Assembly: GCA_021786265.1 (NCBI GenBank)
Contig: JAJYNP010000051.1
Span: forward strand, 45,361 to 109,360
Source of the DNA: Chloroflexota bacterium
GTDB taxonomy: Bacteria; Chloroflexota; Limnocylindria; Limnocylindrales; CSP1-4
Length of the DNA: 64,000 nucleotides
Direction of reading: 5' to 3'
In this document: piece by piece, positions 35,174-44,385 of the stretch
Numbering within the stretch: the first letter of the stretch is position 1
Layout of the letters: each line of letters begins with the position of its first letter
The notes under the pieces: model-generated
Database searches by the model: none
What the model was told of the DNA's origin: nothing
Seen by the model: the letters and a program-made list of their open reading frames with translations, nothing else
Program-made: the position numbers and the translations under genes

Positions 35174-36664
35174 TCAGGCCGAGCGCTCGAAGGCAAGATC
35201 GCGGGCGAAGAGCTCTCGCAGGCCAACCGGCGTGACGTCAGCCACGCGGGCGACCGCGTCGGTGAACCCTCCACGCGAGAAGAGCAGCAGCCGGGTCGGC
35301 TGCTCGCTCAGCATCGCCGCGCGCCGGCGAAGCACGGCAAGATCGTCGCGCCCGACCGCCGAGCGTCGCCACTTCGCCTCGCCAACCAGCGTGACGCCGG
35401 ATCGGTCGATACCGACCACGTCGAGCTCGTCCTCACCCTGCCACCAGGTCCCGACCGCCTCGACGATGGGCAGCATGCCCGCCGCAGCCGCGCGTCGCAC
35501 GTACTGCCGGGCGACCTCCTCGAAGACGCGGCTCACGTAGGCGTCCAGCTCCTCGTCGGTCAGCGACCGATCGACGACGGCTGCGGGGCCGACCTGGATC
35601 AGCGAGCGCCGCGGCTCGAGGACCGTGAAGTAGAAGGCCAAGTACGGATCGGCAATGCGATAGGCGACCTGCCGAGAGCGGAGCTCCGCGCGCCGGGTCA
35701 CCGGCACCTCGCGGCGCACCAGGCCCATGCGGACGAGATCGGCGAGGTTGGCCTGGACGTCCGCTGCGCCGCCCAGGCCGATGCGCCCGGCGATCTCGTT
35801 GGGCGTCACCGCGCCGGTCGCCATGGCCCGAAAGATCGATCCGCGCCGGCTGACCTCCCGGAACTCAGCCTCGAGCAGGTACTCGGCCTCGCGAAACAGG
35901 GGGCCGTCCGGCGAGAACGCAAGCCGGCGGAGGTTGGCCCGGAGCCCGACCGATGGATCGAAGAACCGGAGGTAGTACGGGATGCCGCCCGCGACCGCGA
36001 AGGCGCGGATCCGATCCTCGGCCGTCCAGCTCGTCACGAAGCCGGCCGCGTTGTAATAGTCCATCGGTTCCAGGTGCGGTCGGAGCGTGGCACGACCATA
36101 CAGTGGAGCCCGGGGCGAGACCAGGCGCTCGACGAGCGCCTGGTCGGAACCGGCGAGGACGAGGAAGACCCGCGTCTTCGACCCGACCCGATCCCACCAG
36201 CGCTGGAGCACCGACGGGAGATCCGGCGAGCCCTCAACCAGGTAAGGGAACTCGTCGATGATGAGGCCGATCCGCCGACCGGCGGCGCGCTCGCCGACGA
36301 GATCGAGCATCGCTTGCCAGCCGTCGAGCCGGATCGCCGGCGGGCGACCGCGACGAAACCCGTTGGCCAGCGCCGCGAGGTCGCGCGCGGCGTCCGCAAG
36401 CTGGTCCGTTCGGACGCGCTGCGCCGCAGCCAGATAGGCGATGGGCTTGCCGCGGCTGAAGCGAGCCAGCAGCTCCGTCTTGCCGACGCGGCGGCGTCCC
36501 GAGAGGATCACCAGGTGCGGCCGCTCCGAGGCCCACGCCTCTTCCAGGCGCCGAAGCTCCAAGACTCGATCGATGAAGGACCCGCGGGCGGTGCCGGGTA
36601 CCGGCGGTACGGCCCTGGCCGAATGGGCGGGTGCGGAGGAGCTCATCCCTGGGCTTGCCCCCAT
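35174..36664 (-). CDS. ATP-binding protein with AAA (ATPase_2) and DUF234-type nuclease-like domains
   Basis: 496 residues from ATG 36664 (ATG 36646 possible). Walker A GRRRVGKTELL (about residue 57), Walker B LIIDEFPYL and sensor LAGSDQALVERL define the archaeal-type ATPase_2 domain. A winged-helix segment (TPNEIAGRIGLGG) and a C-terminal DUF234-like PD-(D/E)XK domain (ELDVVGIDRSGVTLVGEAKW) follow. Such proteins are widespread in archaea and mobile regions with unknown function. Divergent from the SNF2 helicase. Confidence 0.82.
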   Translation of the reverse strand: MGASPGMSSSAPAHSARAVPPVPGTARGSFIDRVLELRRLEEAWASERPHLVILSGRRRVGKTELLARFSRGKPIAYLAAAQRVRTDQLADAARDLAALANGFRRGRPPAIRLDGWQAMLDLVGERAAGRRIGLIIDEFPYLVEGSPDLPSVLQRWWDRVGSKTRVFLVLAGSDQALVERLVSPRAPLYGRATLRPHLEPMDYYNAAGFVTSWTAEDRIRAFAVAGGIPYYLRFFDPSVGLRANLRRLAFSPDGPLFREAEYLLEAEFREVSRRGSIFRAMATGAVTPNEIAGRIGLGGAADVQANLADLVRMGLVRREVPVTRRAELRSRQVAYRIADPYLAFYFTVLEPRRSLIQVGPAAVVDRSLTDEELDAYVSRVFEEVARQYVRRAAAAGMLPIVEAVGTWWQGEDELDVVGIDRSGVTLVGEAKWRRSAVGRDDLAVLRRRAAMLSEQPTRLLLFSRGGFTDAVARVADVTPVGLRELFARDLAFERSA

Positions 36665-36865
36665 TGCTTCGTCGCTCAGTGAGACTCGCCTCAGTGAAAC
36701 ACGAATCACTGGTGTTGGCAAGGGCCGATCCCCGGGGGTGTGGATCCCCGGGGGTGTCGACGAACGCTGGGGACCGCGACCTGCCGTTGCACGCGCCCGG
36801 GCGCGGCTGTGCACGGACCGCTACCCTACCGTCACAGAAACGCCGAGGCGAGGGACGGACGGCCG
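36665..36865. promoter_or_regulatory. Divergent region with two 15-bp palindromic repeats
   Basis: Between the ATPase (minus) and the SNF2 helicase (plus). It contains a direct duplication of GATCCCCGGGGGTGT (36728-36742 and 36743-36757), each unit nearly palindromic, plus CAGTGA elements around 36680-36715 with an inverted TCACTG. Likely operator or promoter elements for one or both genes. Confidence 0.5.
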
Positions 36866-39766
36866 ATGCCGATGCCAGCGACGCGAGGGAGCCACGCACA
36901 GCGGGTCCTCGCGCGGGAAGGCGCCGCCCGGGGCTGGCGCACGTCCGACACCGAGGAGATCGAGCAGCGGCGCCGGCGGGGGGTCGAGGAGGCGTTCGCG
37001 ATCACGTCGCTCGAGCCGCGGCACAAGCTGTTCGGCACGTTCCATGTCCGTTCCGAGAACGCCGGCGAGTACGACGTCGAGATCCGCTCGCTCACCGAGC
37101 GCCTCAACTCCTGCGGATGTCCCGATCATCGCGTCAACGGGCTGGGCACCTGCAAGCATGTCGAGGCAGTCCTCGCGCAGCTGCGGAGGAGCCAGGACGG
37201 CGGGCTCGATCGAGCCGCCGGAACCGGCTCGGGGCGCGCCGAGGTCTTCCTCGACCGCACGGCCGGAGAACCGCAAGTCCGGCTCCGCTGGCCGCGCCGT
37301 GCTCACCCGGAGCTGCAGGGCCTGCTCGAGCCCTTCTTCGCGGCCGACGGCGCCCTGCGGGCCGATCCGGCCGCGGCGATCCCGGCGCTCGCCCGGCGGC
37401 TGGAGGCGGCACCGATCGAACGGCGCCGGCGGATCCGCCTCTCCCGGCACCTGCTCACCTGGGCGGAGGAGCGTGCGCGCCAGGCCGGCCGGCGACGTTC
37501 CCGCGAGGCCTTTCTTGCCGATGTGGCAGCCGGCACGCGCAGCCTCGACCTCGTCCGCCATCCGCTCTACCCCTATCAGCAGGAGGGGCTCCTCTTCCTT
37601 GCCTTCACCGAGCGGGCGTTGCTCGGCGACGAGATGGGCCTGGGCAAGACCGTGCAGGCGATCGCCGCCTGTGAGCTGCTCCGGCGGCTGCGCGGCGTGG
37701 AACGTGTGCTCGTGGTGAGCCCGGTCTCGCTCAAGGCCGAGTGGGAGGAGCAGATCGGCAAGTTCACCGATCTGCCGGCCCGGATCATTGCGGGGCCACG
37801 GGGAGCGCGGCTGCACCAGTACCGGGAGCGCTCGTTCTTTTACCTCGCCAACTACGAGCAGATCATCGCCGACGGCCCGGACATCGGGCGGCTCGTCGCG
37901 CCCGACGTGGTGATCCTCGATGAGGCCCAGCGGATCAAGAACTGGCGGACGAAGACCGCGCGGGCGGTGAAGCGTCTGGAGAGCCAGTACGCCTTCGTGC
38001 TGACCGGCACCCCGCTGGAGAACCGCATCGACGATCTCTACTCCATCGTCCAGTTCCTCGATCCCGCGATCTTCGGGCCCCTGTTCCGCTTCAACCGGGA
38101 CTTCTACGAGCTCGACGAGCGCGGCCGGCCGGTGGGGTATACGAACCTGGGTGAGCTGCACCGGCGTCTGGAGCCGGTCCTCCTGCGACGGCGCAAGGCG
38201 GAGGTCGAAGAACAGCTGCCTGCACGCACGGTCAACACGTACTTCGTCCCGATGGACCCCGAGCAGGTCAACCGCACCGCCGACTACAGCGCTCGGGTGG
38301 CTCGGCTGCTCGCGCAGGCGCGGCGGCGGCCCCTGTCACCCGAGGAGTTCGAGAAGCTCCAGCGCTGGCTGGCCTGCATGCGGATGCTGTGTGACACGCC
38401 CTACATCCTCGATCCCGACTGCCGCGTCTGTCCGAAGCTCGGCGAGCTCGAGGAGATCCTCCGGGAGTGTCTCGCCGAGGACGGCCGGAAGGTCCTCATC
38501 TTCTCGGAGTGGGAGCGCATGCTCGAACTCGTCCGGGAGCTGGCCACGGCGATGGGGGTGGGCTTCGCCTGGCACACCGGTTCGGTGCCGCAGCTGGCGC
38601 GCCGGGAGGAGATCCGCCGCTTCAAGCGCGACCCGGCCTGCCGGCTCTTCCTGTCCACCGATTCGGGGAGCGTTGGGCTGAACCTCCAGGCGGCGAGCGT
38701 GGTGGTCAACCTGGACCTGCCCTGGAATCCGGCCCGGCTCGAGCAACGCATCGCCCGCGCCTGGCGCAAGCACCAGCCCCGCTCGGTCCAGGTCATCCAG
38801 CTCGTCACCGAGGATTCCATCGAGCACCGAATGCTGCACGTCCTGGCGAGCAAGCAGGCGCTGGCCGAGGGACTCCTGGACGGCAAGGGTGAGCCCGACG
38901 CGCTGCCGATTCCGTCAGGACGCGGGGCGTTCATCGAGCGCCTCGAGGCGGTCATGGGAACGTCCGCGGGCCCGGCGCCGGCCGTGGCGCCGGCGGTCAC
39001 GCTTGCCGAGCCGGTGCCGGCGCCGGCCGAACCCCTGGCGCATCTGCGCGACGGGCTTGTCGCGAGCCTGGACGATGAACTCCTGCTGCTCGAGGTCCAC
39101 GCCGCCCGGGACGGCCGGAGGACGCTGCTGGCGGTGGTGGATGGCCCGTCCGAGGCGGCTCAACGACGGACGCAGCTCGAAGCTGTCGTGCTCAGAGGCG
39201 CCGGCGAGGGCGGGGAACCGCCGCGCCTCGAATTGCTCGAGCGGACCACGTACGAAGCGATCGAACGGCTGGCCGCGGCGGGGCTCGTCCAGCTCGCCGC
39301 CACGGACCGGCGGGTCCTCTATCGCTCGCCGCAGCTTACCGACCGTCGCGCAGTGGAGGAGCAACAGCGCCTGCTCCGGGCCCGGCGGTCCTTCGACCGG
39401 GCGGAGCGCAAGGGGCGCATGGCGGGGGTGTTGGCGGAAGGGGGATTCCCCCTGGAGGCGCTGCCAGCGCTGACCGAGGCACTCGCGGGGGCGCTCCTCT
39501 GCCTGGCGCATCTCGCCGGTGCGGTGGACGTGGCGGACGAGGACGTCTCGCCGGCCGCCGCCGGGGCGCTGCGAACGGCCGCACCCCCCGTCGCCGAGCT
39601 CGCGGTCGAGGCGCTTTCCCTGAGCGCGCGATCACCGGAGCGCGCAGAGGCCGTCGCGACCGTGACCGAGGAGGACGCCCGAGCATGGATCGGGGACGGC
39701 ACACGGCTCCTGCGGCAGATCGAGGACCTCCTCGGCCGCGCGGCGGAGGCTCCGCAGCACGCGTAG
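36866..39766 (+). CDS. SWIM zinc-finger SNF2/Swi2-type helicase
   Basis: 966 residues. A SWIM finger (CGCPDHRVNGLGTCKHVEAVL) lies at about 75-100. The SNF2 helicase core follows: motif I LLGDEMGLGKTVQA, II ILDEAQRIKN, III LTGTPLENR, V STDSGSVGLNLQ and VI RIARAWRKHQ. A 300-residue C-terminal part is helical and unassigned. Such proteins remodel protein-DNA complexes using ATP, and bacterial members occur with restriction or defence genes. ATG 36866 or 36872. Confidence 0.92.
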   Translation: MPMPATRGSHAQRVLAREGAARGWRTSDTEEIEQRRRRGVEEAFAITSLEPRHKLFGTFHVRSENAGEYDVEIRSLTERLNSCGCPDHRVNGLGTCKHVEAVLAQLRRSQDGGLDRAAGTGSGRAEVFLDRTAGEPQVRLRWPRRAHPELQGLLEPFFAADGALRADPAAAIPALARRLEAAPIERRRRIRLSRHLLTWAEERARQAGRRRSREAFLADVAAGTRSLDLVRHPLYPYQQEGLLFLAFTERALLGDEMGLGKTVQAIAACELLRRLRGVERVLVVSPVSLKAEWEEQIGKFTDLPARIIAGPRGARLHQYRERSFFYLANYEQIIADGPDIGRLVAPDVVILDEAQRIKNWRTKTARAVKRLESQYAFVLTGTPLENRIDDLYSIVQFLDPAIFGPLFRFNRDFYELDERGRPVGYTNLGELHRRLEPVLLRRRKAEVEEQLPARTVNTYFVPMDPEQVNRTADYSARVARLLAQARRRPLSPEEFEKLQRWLACMRMLCDTPYILDPDCRVCPKLGELEEILRECLAEDGRKVLIFSEWERMLELVRELATAMGVGFAWHTGSVPQLARREEIRRFKRDPACRLFLSTDSGSVGLNLQAASVVVNLDLPWNPARLEQRIARAWRKHQPRSVQVIQLVTEDSIEHRMLHVLASKQALAEGLLDGKGEPDALPIPSGRGAFIERLEAVMGTSAGPAPAVAPAVTLAEPVPAPAEPLAHLRDGLVASLDDELLLLEVHAARDGRRTLLAVVDGPSEAAQRRTQLEAVVLRGAGEGGEPPRLELLERTTYEAIERLAAAGLVQLAATDRRVLYRSPQLTDRRAVEEQQRLLRARRSFDRAERKGRMAGVLAEGGFPLEALPALTEALAGALLCLAHLAGAVDVADEDVSPAAAGALRTAAPPVAELAVEALSLSARSPERAEAVATVTEEDARAWIGDGTRLLRQIEDLLGRAAEAPQHA

Positions 39767-39907
39767 GCGTCGACACGTGGCCCGCCGTCGGAGGCCTGAT
39801 CGACGAGCGCGCCACGAGCCGGACGATATGCGGATCGCGGCGGGGAACCTGCTCCGCCCGATCCTCATCGTGCCGATGGCCCCAAGCGACCCCTGGGTGG
39901 CTCCAAC

Positions 39908-40132
39908 ATGCTCCCGATCGGGCTGGCCTCGGTGTTCGCCCTCCACATTCTGGTCGCCGCTGGCGTGTTCGTGGGGAATCGTCCGGCGATCGCGTTCGGG
40001 CCCTTCACTGCCCTGGCGGGACTCCCGCTGGCTGCCATCGGGGCCTACCTGGGCCTGCCGATGGCCTGGCCCCTGGCGCTCGCCGGATACAACGTCGCGC
40101 TCGCCGCGGTCGGAATCCAGGCATGGCGGTAG
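39908..40132 (+). CDS. Small hydrophobic membrane protein
   Basis: 74 residues with two or three membrane helices (about 5-22, 30-48, 50-70) and few charged residues. No ribosome site of note and no family name. It lies between the helicase and the VapBC module. Confidence 0.5.
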   Translation: MLPIGLASVFALHILVAAGVFVGNRPAIAFGPFTALAGLPLAAIGAYLGLPMAWPLALAGYNVALAAVGIQAWR

Positions 40133-40170
40133 TCGCGGGTGGCGACCGGCGGCTGACCGCGGGCCCGGGA

Positions 40171-40279
40171 TAAGCTTTGCTCATGGAACGGCGAGTAAAG
40201 GCCAAGCGCCAGCGCGGTTACACTCGCGTGAGCGCCAAGCACCAGGTGACCATCCCGCAGGATGCGCTCGCGCGGGCGG
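40171..40279 (+). repeat. Left copy of a long exact direct repeat (109+ bp)
   Basis: From TAAGCTTTGCTCATGG on, these 109 bases are identical to 63892-64000 at the window end; the identity may run on beyond the window. The preceding bases differ. The repeat covers the ribosome region and first 32 codons of the vapB antitoxin gene. The distance between copies is 23,721 bases. Confidence 0.95.
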
Positions 40280-40434
40280 GCCTTCGCACCGGCGATCGGC
40301 TGCGGGCCGAGGTCCGCGGGCCTGGGGAGGTTGTCCTGCTCCGCGACGATGATCCGGTCGCTCGGTTTGCCGGCGCGCTGACCGACGTCTACCCCGCCGG
40401 CGAGCTCGACGAGCTGCGGCGCGAGTGGAGCTGA
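40183..40434 (+). CDS. vapB: AbrB/SpoVT-type antitoxin (VapB)
   Basis: 83 residues from ATG 40183. The swapped-hairpin signature TRVSAKHQVTIPQDALARAGLRTGDRL is plain, followed by an acidic tail that should bind the toxin (DVYPAGELDELRREW). The toxin start overlaps its stop by 10 bases. The first 97 bases recur exactly at 63904-64000. Confidence 0.9.
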   Translation: MERRVKAKRQRGYTRVSAKHQVTIPQDALARAGLRTGDRLRAEVRGPGEVVLLRDDDPVARFAGALTDVYPAGELDELRREWS

Positions 40435-40835
40435 CCGTCCTCGACGCCGGGGTCCTCATCGCCGTCCTCGACGGGACCGACGTTCACCACGCTGCCGCGT
40501 CCGAAACCGTACGCTCGGCCCTCGAGCGCGGCGACAGGCTGGTGCTCCCGGCCTCAGCGTACGCCGAGATCCTGGTGGCGCCGCACCGCCGCGGCGGCGA
40601 GGCGGTCGCCACCGTCGACGCCTTCGTGGATGCACTGCCAGCCGCCATCGAGCCAGCCACCCGGGCCATCGCCGCCCAGGCTGCCGAGCTCCGTGCCCGC
40701 CACGGCGCCCGGCTGCGGTTACCGGATGCCCTCGTCGTCGCGACCGCGGTGGTACTCGGTGCGAGGCGCGTTCTGACGACCGACGCGGGCTGGCCTGACC
40801 TTCCCGTACCAGTGGAGATCGTTCCGGCCGACTGA
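40425..40835 (+). CDS. vapC: PIN-domain toxin (VapC)
   Basis: 136 residues from GTG 40425 inside the antitoxin end. PIN acids: D in VLDAGVLIAVLDG, E in AYAEILVAP, D in LPDALVVATA and the late D in LTTDAGW. Presumed endoribonuclease held inactive by the AbrB-type partner. Confidence 0.88.
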   Translation: MELTVLDAGVLIAVLDGTDVHHAAASETVRSALERGDRLVLPASAYAEILVAPHRRGGEAVATVDAFVDALPAAIEPATRAIAAQAAELRARHGARLRLPDALVVATAVVLGARRVLTTDAGWPDLPVPVEIVPAD

Positions 40836-40972
40836 GCTTGGGCTCGCGCTGCATCGTGCCCACGATCGAGGCGGACCGACCGCCAGATGGTCGACCCCAC
40901 TGGCACGCCCTGGCGGTTGCGGCGAACATCGCGCCAGAACCCGACCGACCCGGCGAGGAAGAGGTGAACCCC

Positions 40973-41479
40973 ATGCGCGATCTGGCCATCCGACCGGCCT
41001 TCGACTGCTGGCCCGAGATCAATCGTCGGCTCCGGGAGGCGGTCCGGGGCCTGACCGTCGAGCAGCTGGCGCTACGCTTGGGACCGGACCGGTGGCCGCT
41101 CTGGGCGATCGTCGGTCACGCCGCCTGCCAGCGGGTCTTCTGGCTGTGCGACTTCGGGGGCGAGCCCGGCGCCGGGACGACGCGCTTCACCAACGCGGCG
41201 TGGAACTGCCCGGGCGACGAGGGTCTCGAGCACCCGCTCGATGCCGCCGAGCTGGTCGAGGCCCTCGACGCGACCTTCGCGATCGTGGAGCGATGCCTCG
41301 ACGGCTGGACCCTGCCGATGCTGGGCGACGAGCTCCGCCACCCGGAGTGGGGCGAGGGATGGGTGCACACCAGGGGCGCGGTGATCCAGCGGGTCCTCGC
41401 CCACGACATCTGGCACATCGCGGAGCTGAACGAGACGTTCACCGCCGCCGGGCTACCGCCGATCGACCCCTGGACCTGA
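40973..41479 (+). CDS. DinB-like metal-dependent protein
   Basis: 168 residues from ATG 40973 (gagg 8 bases upstream). Four-helix DinB/YfiT arrangement with histidines in WAIVGHAACQRVFW and in LAHDIWHIAELNETF that could bind metal. Family members include bacillithiol/mycothiol S-transferases. Substrate unknown. Same strand as the VapBC pair. Confidence 0.75.
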   Translation: MRDLAIRPAFDCWPEINRRLREAVRGLTVEQLALRLGPDRWPLWAIVGHAACQRVFWLCDFGGEPGAGTTRFTNAAWNCPGDEGLEHPLDAAELVEALDATFAIVERCLDGWTLPMLGDELRHPEWGEGWVHTRGAVIQRVLAHDIWHIAELNETFTAAGLPPIDPWT

Positions 41480-41598
41480 CGGCGACGAGCCGGCGCATCG
41501 TTTCGCCGGGCGCCGCTCCGTGTGCCGTCCCGAGACGACCCAGGCATCGGGCGACACGCCCATTCCGGAATGGTGCCTGCTCACAGGCGCGAGTGCTG

Positions 41599-41690
41599 TG
41601 GTCAGGGCGAGAGGAGTAGAGCCGAGCCTTTACGAGTGAACGTGCGCATCGTGGCGCGGGTCGCCGTTCGGCGGTTGGCTGCGGTCGGGT
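41599..41690 (+). repeat. Copy of dispersed repeat (class B, extended)
   Basis: Core TGGTCAGGGCGAGAGGAGTA followed by GAGCCGAGCCTTTACGAGTG. The extended block, about 90 bases, is similar to 46189-46290 down to the stop of the following minus-strand gene. Both extended copies sit at the 3' ends of minus-strand genes (DUF2332 here, VOC there). Confidence 0.65.
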
Positions 41691-41692
41691 GA

Positions 41693-42790
41693 TCACAGCC
41701 CCGAATGGCGAAGCTCAGGTGCCGCCAACGGCATCGCCCACTCCGCGTGTGGCTCGAATATGGCGAGCCGCTCGCTCTTCTGCTCCCGGCCCCTCTCGAC
41801 CTCGACAAGTTGAAGCAGGTGGAGGGGGACGGAGGCTCCGCCCAGCTCCGCCAGTGGCTCGCGGGTGCCCTCGAGTGACAGCCAGAAGAGCGGCCGGTCC
41901 TTTCCCAGATCGCGGATCGCCTGGTCGAATGCCTCACGGCGATCGATCGGCAGATGCGCGCGGGTGGCGGCGTGGAACACCGCGAGCGGACCACCCGAGG
42001 CGAGGTCCGCAGAGCGCAGGCGGGGCAGGACCTCGATCGCGTCGCCGGCGATGACACGCAGCGGGTCGTCCGCGAGGAGATCGAGCGCGCGCTCGAGGAG
42101 CGCCCACTCGGCCTCGTTGCCCGGCCACACGAGCGCCCGCAGCCAGCGGCGCCCTGCCGGGTCACGGGGATCGATGGGGGAGAGGTCGATCCCGAAGCGC
42201 CGCGCGATGGTGGGGATCCGGTCAGGGTCGGGAAGGGTGTCCGGGGTGCCGCGCCAGTCGGTGGCGATCTCGACCGGCGAGTCAGATCGCCCCCAGATGC
42301 GCCCCGCCAGCCGGTAGCGGTAGCGGTCGAAGGCGAGCAGCACCCCGGCGCTCGCGCCGATCTCGATCAACGTGACGGGTCCGTCCGTGCGTCGGGCGAC
42401 GTGGGCAAGCCCCAGTCGCAGCGCCGCGGCGCGCTTGACGACGTTCGTCTGGACCAGCTTCGTGCGCAGCAGCTCGACGAGCGCGTCGCGCCGCCGCAGA
42501 CAGAACGCGGCGAACGCAGGACCGGCGGTCTCCGGCGGCCGCGCCCCAGCACCCTCGATCGAGACATACCAGCGTGCCAGTTCGTCCGTCGGCTCCTCGA
42601 AGAGCAGATACTGCACCGCGGCCAGGAGCAGGTTCGTGGGCTGCTGCCCCGCCCGTCGCTCCGCCGCGATGGCCAGCAGCCGCTCGTCGGCGGCCACCGA
42701 CCGACAGAGCTGCTGATACAGCGGGCAGCCTGCGAACTCGTGCGCGCCCTGCGCGAAGCGTCGAGCGAGCGCCTCCAGAGCACTGTCCAC
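41693..42790 (-). CDS. DUF2332-family protein, SAM-methyltransferase-like
   Basis: 365 residues from GTG 42790. YQQLCRSVAADERLLAIAA and QPTNLLLAAVQYLL near the start, then LIEIGASAGVLLAFDRYRY, an SAM-binding-like glycine loop, and VAGDAIEVLPRL are standard for DUF2332. A methyltransferase-related fold is likely; activity is not established. A class B repeat follows its stop. Confidence 0.85.
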   Translation of the reverse strand: MDSALEALARRFAQGAHEFAGCPLYQQLCRSVAADERLLAIAAERRAGQQPTNLLLAAVQYLLFEEPTDELARWYVSIEGAGARPPETAGPAFAAFCLRRRDALVELLRTKLVQTNVVKRAAALRLGLAHVARRTDGPVTLIEIGASAGVLLAFDRYRYRLAGRIWGRSDSPVEIATDWRGTPDTLPDPDRIPTIARRFGIDLSPIDPRDPAGRRWLRALVWPGNEAEWALLERALDLLADDPLRVIAGDAIEVLPRLRSADLASGGPLAVFHAATRAHLPIDRREAFDQAIRDLGKDRPLFWLSLEGTREPLAELGGASVPLHLLQLVEVERGREQKSERLAIFEPHAEWAMPLAAPELRHSGL

Positions 42791-42851
42791 GGGCCCATCA
42801 TGCTGCGGGCGCCCTCGTCCTGCACGAGGCGGCGCTTGAACAATGGCGCGT

Positions 42852-42876
42852 CGTCAGGAGTAGAGCCGAGCCTGAA
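42852..42876 (+). repeat. Partial class B repeat
   Basis: GTCAGGAGTAGAGCCGAGCC matches the class B copy at 41599 except that the GGCGAGA part of the core is missing. It immediately precedes the truncated AbiEi-like frame. Confidence 0.5.
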
Positions 42877-42879
42877 ACG

Positions 42880-43513
42880 GATATCGGTCCGCATCGTCGC
42901 ATTCCCACCCGTCGACGCTCACGTCGTACGGCTCGTCGATCCGCGCCGGCCCTGGACCGTGGCGGAGATGGCCGACCGGGCCGGCGCGACCGAGGGGTTC
43001 GTGAGCCGGACCTTCAAGACCCTGGCTCGCGACGCATACGTCGAACGCGCACGGCGCGCCACTCGGCCGGCTGATCCCGGGGGCCTCCTTGACGCCTGGG
43101 TCGCGTCCAGGCCCCAGGCGGAGCAGGTTCGCGAGGCGGTCAGCCTCTTCGGTGGGCTGGAGGCCCTCCTCCACCGGATCGCCGACGTCTCGCCGTCTCC
43201 CGGCTATGCACTGACGGCAGAGGCGGCGGCCGACCGCGTCTCCCCGTACGCACGGTACAGCCGAGTCGAGCTCTACGTGACCGACCTTGCCGATCCATGG
43301 GACGAACTGCTCGAGCTCACGACGGTGCCCCGGGGAGGCAACGTCATCCTCCATCTGTCAGCGGATGCGGGCATCTTCGATGGCGCGTTCGAAACCCAGG
43401 GGCTCCGCGTCGTCAGCCGGCCGCAGATGTACGTGGACCTCGTCCGTCGCGAAGGCGCCGCGGCCGAGGCCGCCGCAACGCTTCGAGAGCGAGACCTGCT
43501 CTGGCCGCGGTAG
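42880..43513 (+). pseudogene. N-terminally truncated AbiEi-like antitoxin/regulator
   Basis: The frame reads VDAHVVRLVDPRRPWTVAEM, ADRAGATEGFVSRTFKTLAR (a winged helix), then YSRVELYVTDL, GGNVILHLSADAGIFDGAFE and VVSRPQMYVDLV, the order found in AbiEi-type type IV antitoxins and their regulators. No usable start codon precedes the winged helix; the N-terminal third is absent and a repeat fragment lies at the break. ATG 42967 could give a shorter product. Confidence 0.55.
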
Positions 43514-44200
43514 ACCCGCGCGACGAGCCGTATGTCGGCACGCTCGATGTGGATCTCATCGTGGATCCGCTCGGCGTGCCCGAGGAGATCTACCGGACGA
43601 TCGCGCAGCTCCATGCGGGAGCGAGGCTATCTCCAGGGGGATCAGCCATTCCGATGGTCGCGGACCGTGCTGGTGGGAGAGCGGGAGATCGCGGTCGAGA
43701 TCGATCTCCTTGCGCCGGTCACGCCCAGAACCCCATGCGCCCACCGTCACGAGCGGGTAGGCGGTGAGCCGCTGGCCCGGCGAACGGAGGGAGCCGAGCC
43801 CGTTCGCGAGGCCGCCGTGGAGCGCGCGCTCGTCGGCCTGCTGCCGGACGGGCGCCATCACCAGGCCCGCGTTCGGGTGGCTGCACCCGCGGCGTTCATC
43901 GTGCTGAAAGCGCTGGCCATGGGGTCGCGCGACAAGCCCAAGGATGCCTACGACATCGACTACGTGCTGCGCCATCTCGATGTGGACGAGGTCGCCGCCG
44001 ACATCAGGGCCTTCGGCGATGTCCGGTCCGTACGCACCGCCCGCGCCATCCTGGCCGACCGTTTCGCCTCGGTGGGCGGCCTCGGATCGCAGGGCGTCGC
44101 CCTCTACCGCCGGCTGCCGCTCGGCTCGGCCGAGGCCGACCAGGCCCAGGCCCAGGCCTTCGCCCGCGTCCGGACGGCTGCTGGCCCGCATCGGCACCTG
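43514..44200 (+). pseudogene. Frameshifted AbiEii-like nucleotidyltransferase
   Basis: Begins GTLDVDLIVDPLGVPEEIYR in one frame and continues after about 43610 in another with RERGYLQGDQPFRWSRTVLV, EREIAVEIDLLAP and FIVLKALAMGSRDKPKDAYD, the pattern of AbiEii/AbiGii nucleotidyltransferase toxins (the DxD-like LDVD and the late KDAYD). The start codon and a single frame are missing. It follows the AbiEi-like remnant, giving a decayed type IV toxin-antitoxin pair. Confidence 0.6.
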
Positions 44201-44289
44201 ATAACCCGACGACCGCGTGGACGCCATCGAGCGATCCATCCATCTTGAACCGACCCGGCAACTCAATGTCCCGGGTTCGTGCGCGAAAA

Positions 44290-44322
44290 GGTCGGGGCGA
44301 GAGGGCTCGATCCGACAAACCG
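44290..44322 (+). repeat. Copy of dispersed repeat (class A)
   Basis: GGTCGGGGCGAGAGGGCTCG then ATCCGACAAACC. The outer GTCGG/CCGAC can still pair. Placed between the broken AbiE-like pair and the next VapBC. Confidence 0.75.
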
Positions 44323-44327
44323 GGTGC

Positions 44328-44364
44328 GGCCTCGGGCCGTGTCGTCAGTCCACGGCCCGAGGCC
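44328..44364. terminator. Perfect 14-bp hairpin, terminator-like
   Basis: GGCCTCGGGCCGTG (44328-44341) pairs exactly with 44351-44364 across a 9-base loop. It lies 21 bases beyond the stop of the minus-strand VapC gene. There is no T-run, as is common in GC-rich genomes, so termination is plausible but not shown. Confidence 0.6.
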
Positions 44365-44385
44365 CCGGGAAGCCCTTGGCCGTGA

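Noticed and set aside
36728..36757. CRISPR-like repeat
   Set aside because: Only two adjacent units without spacers; better explained as operator sites.
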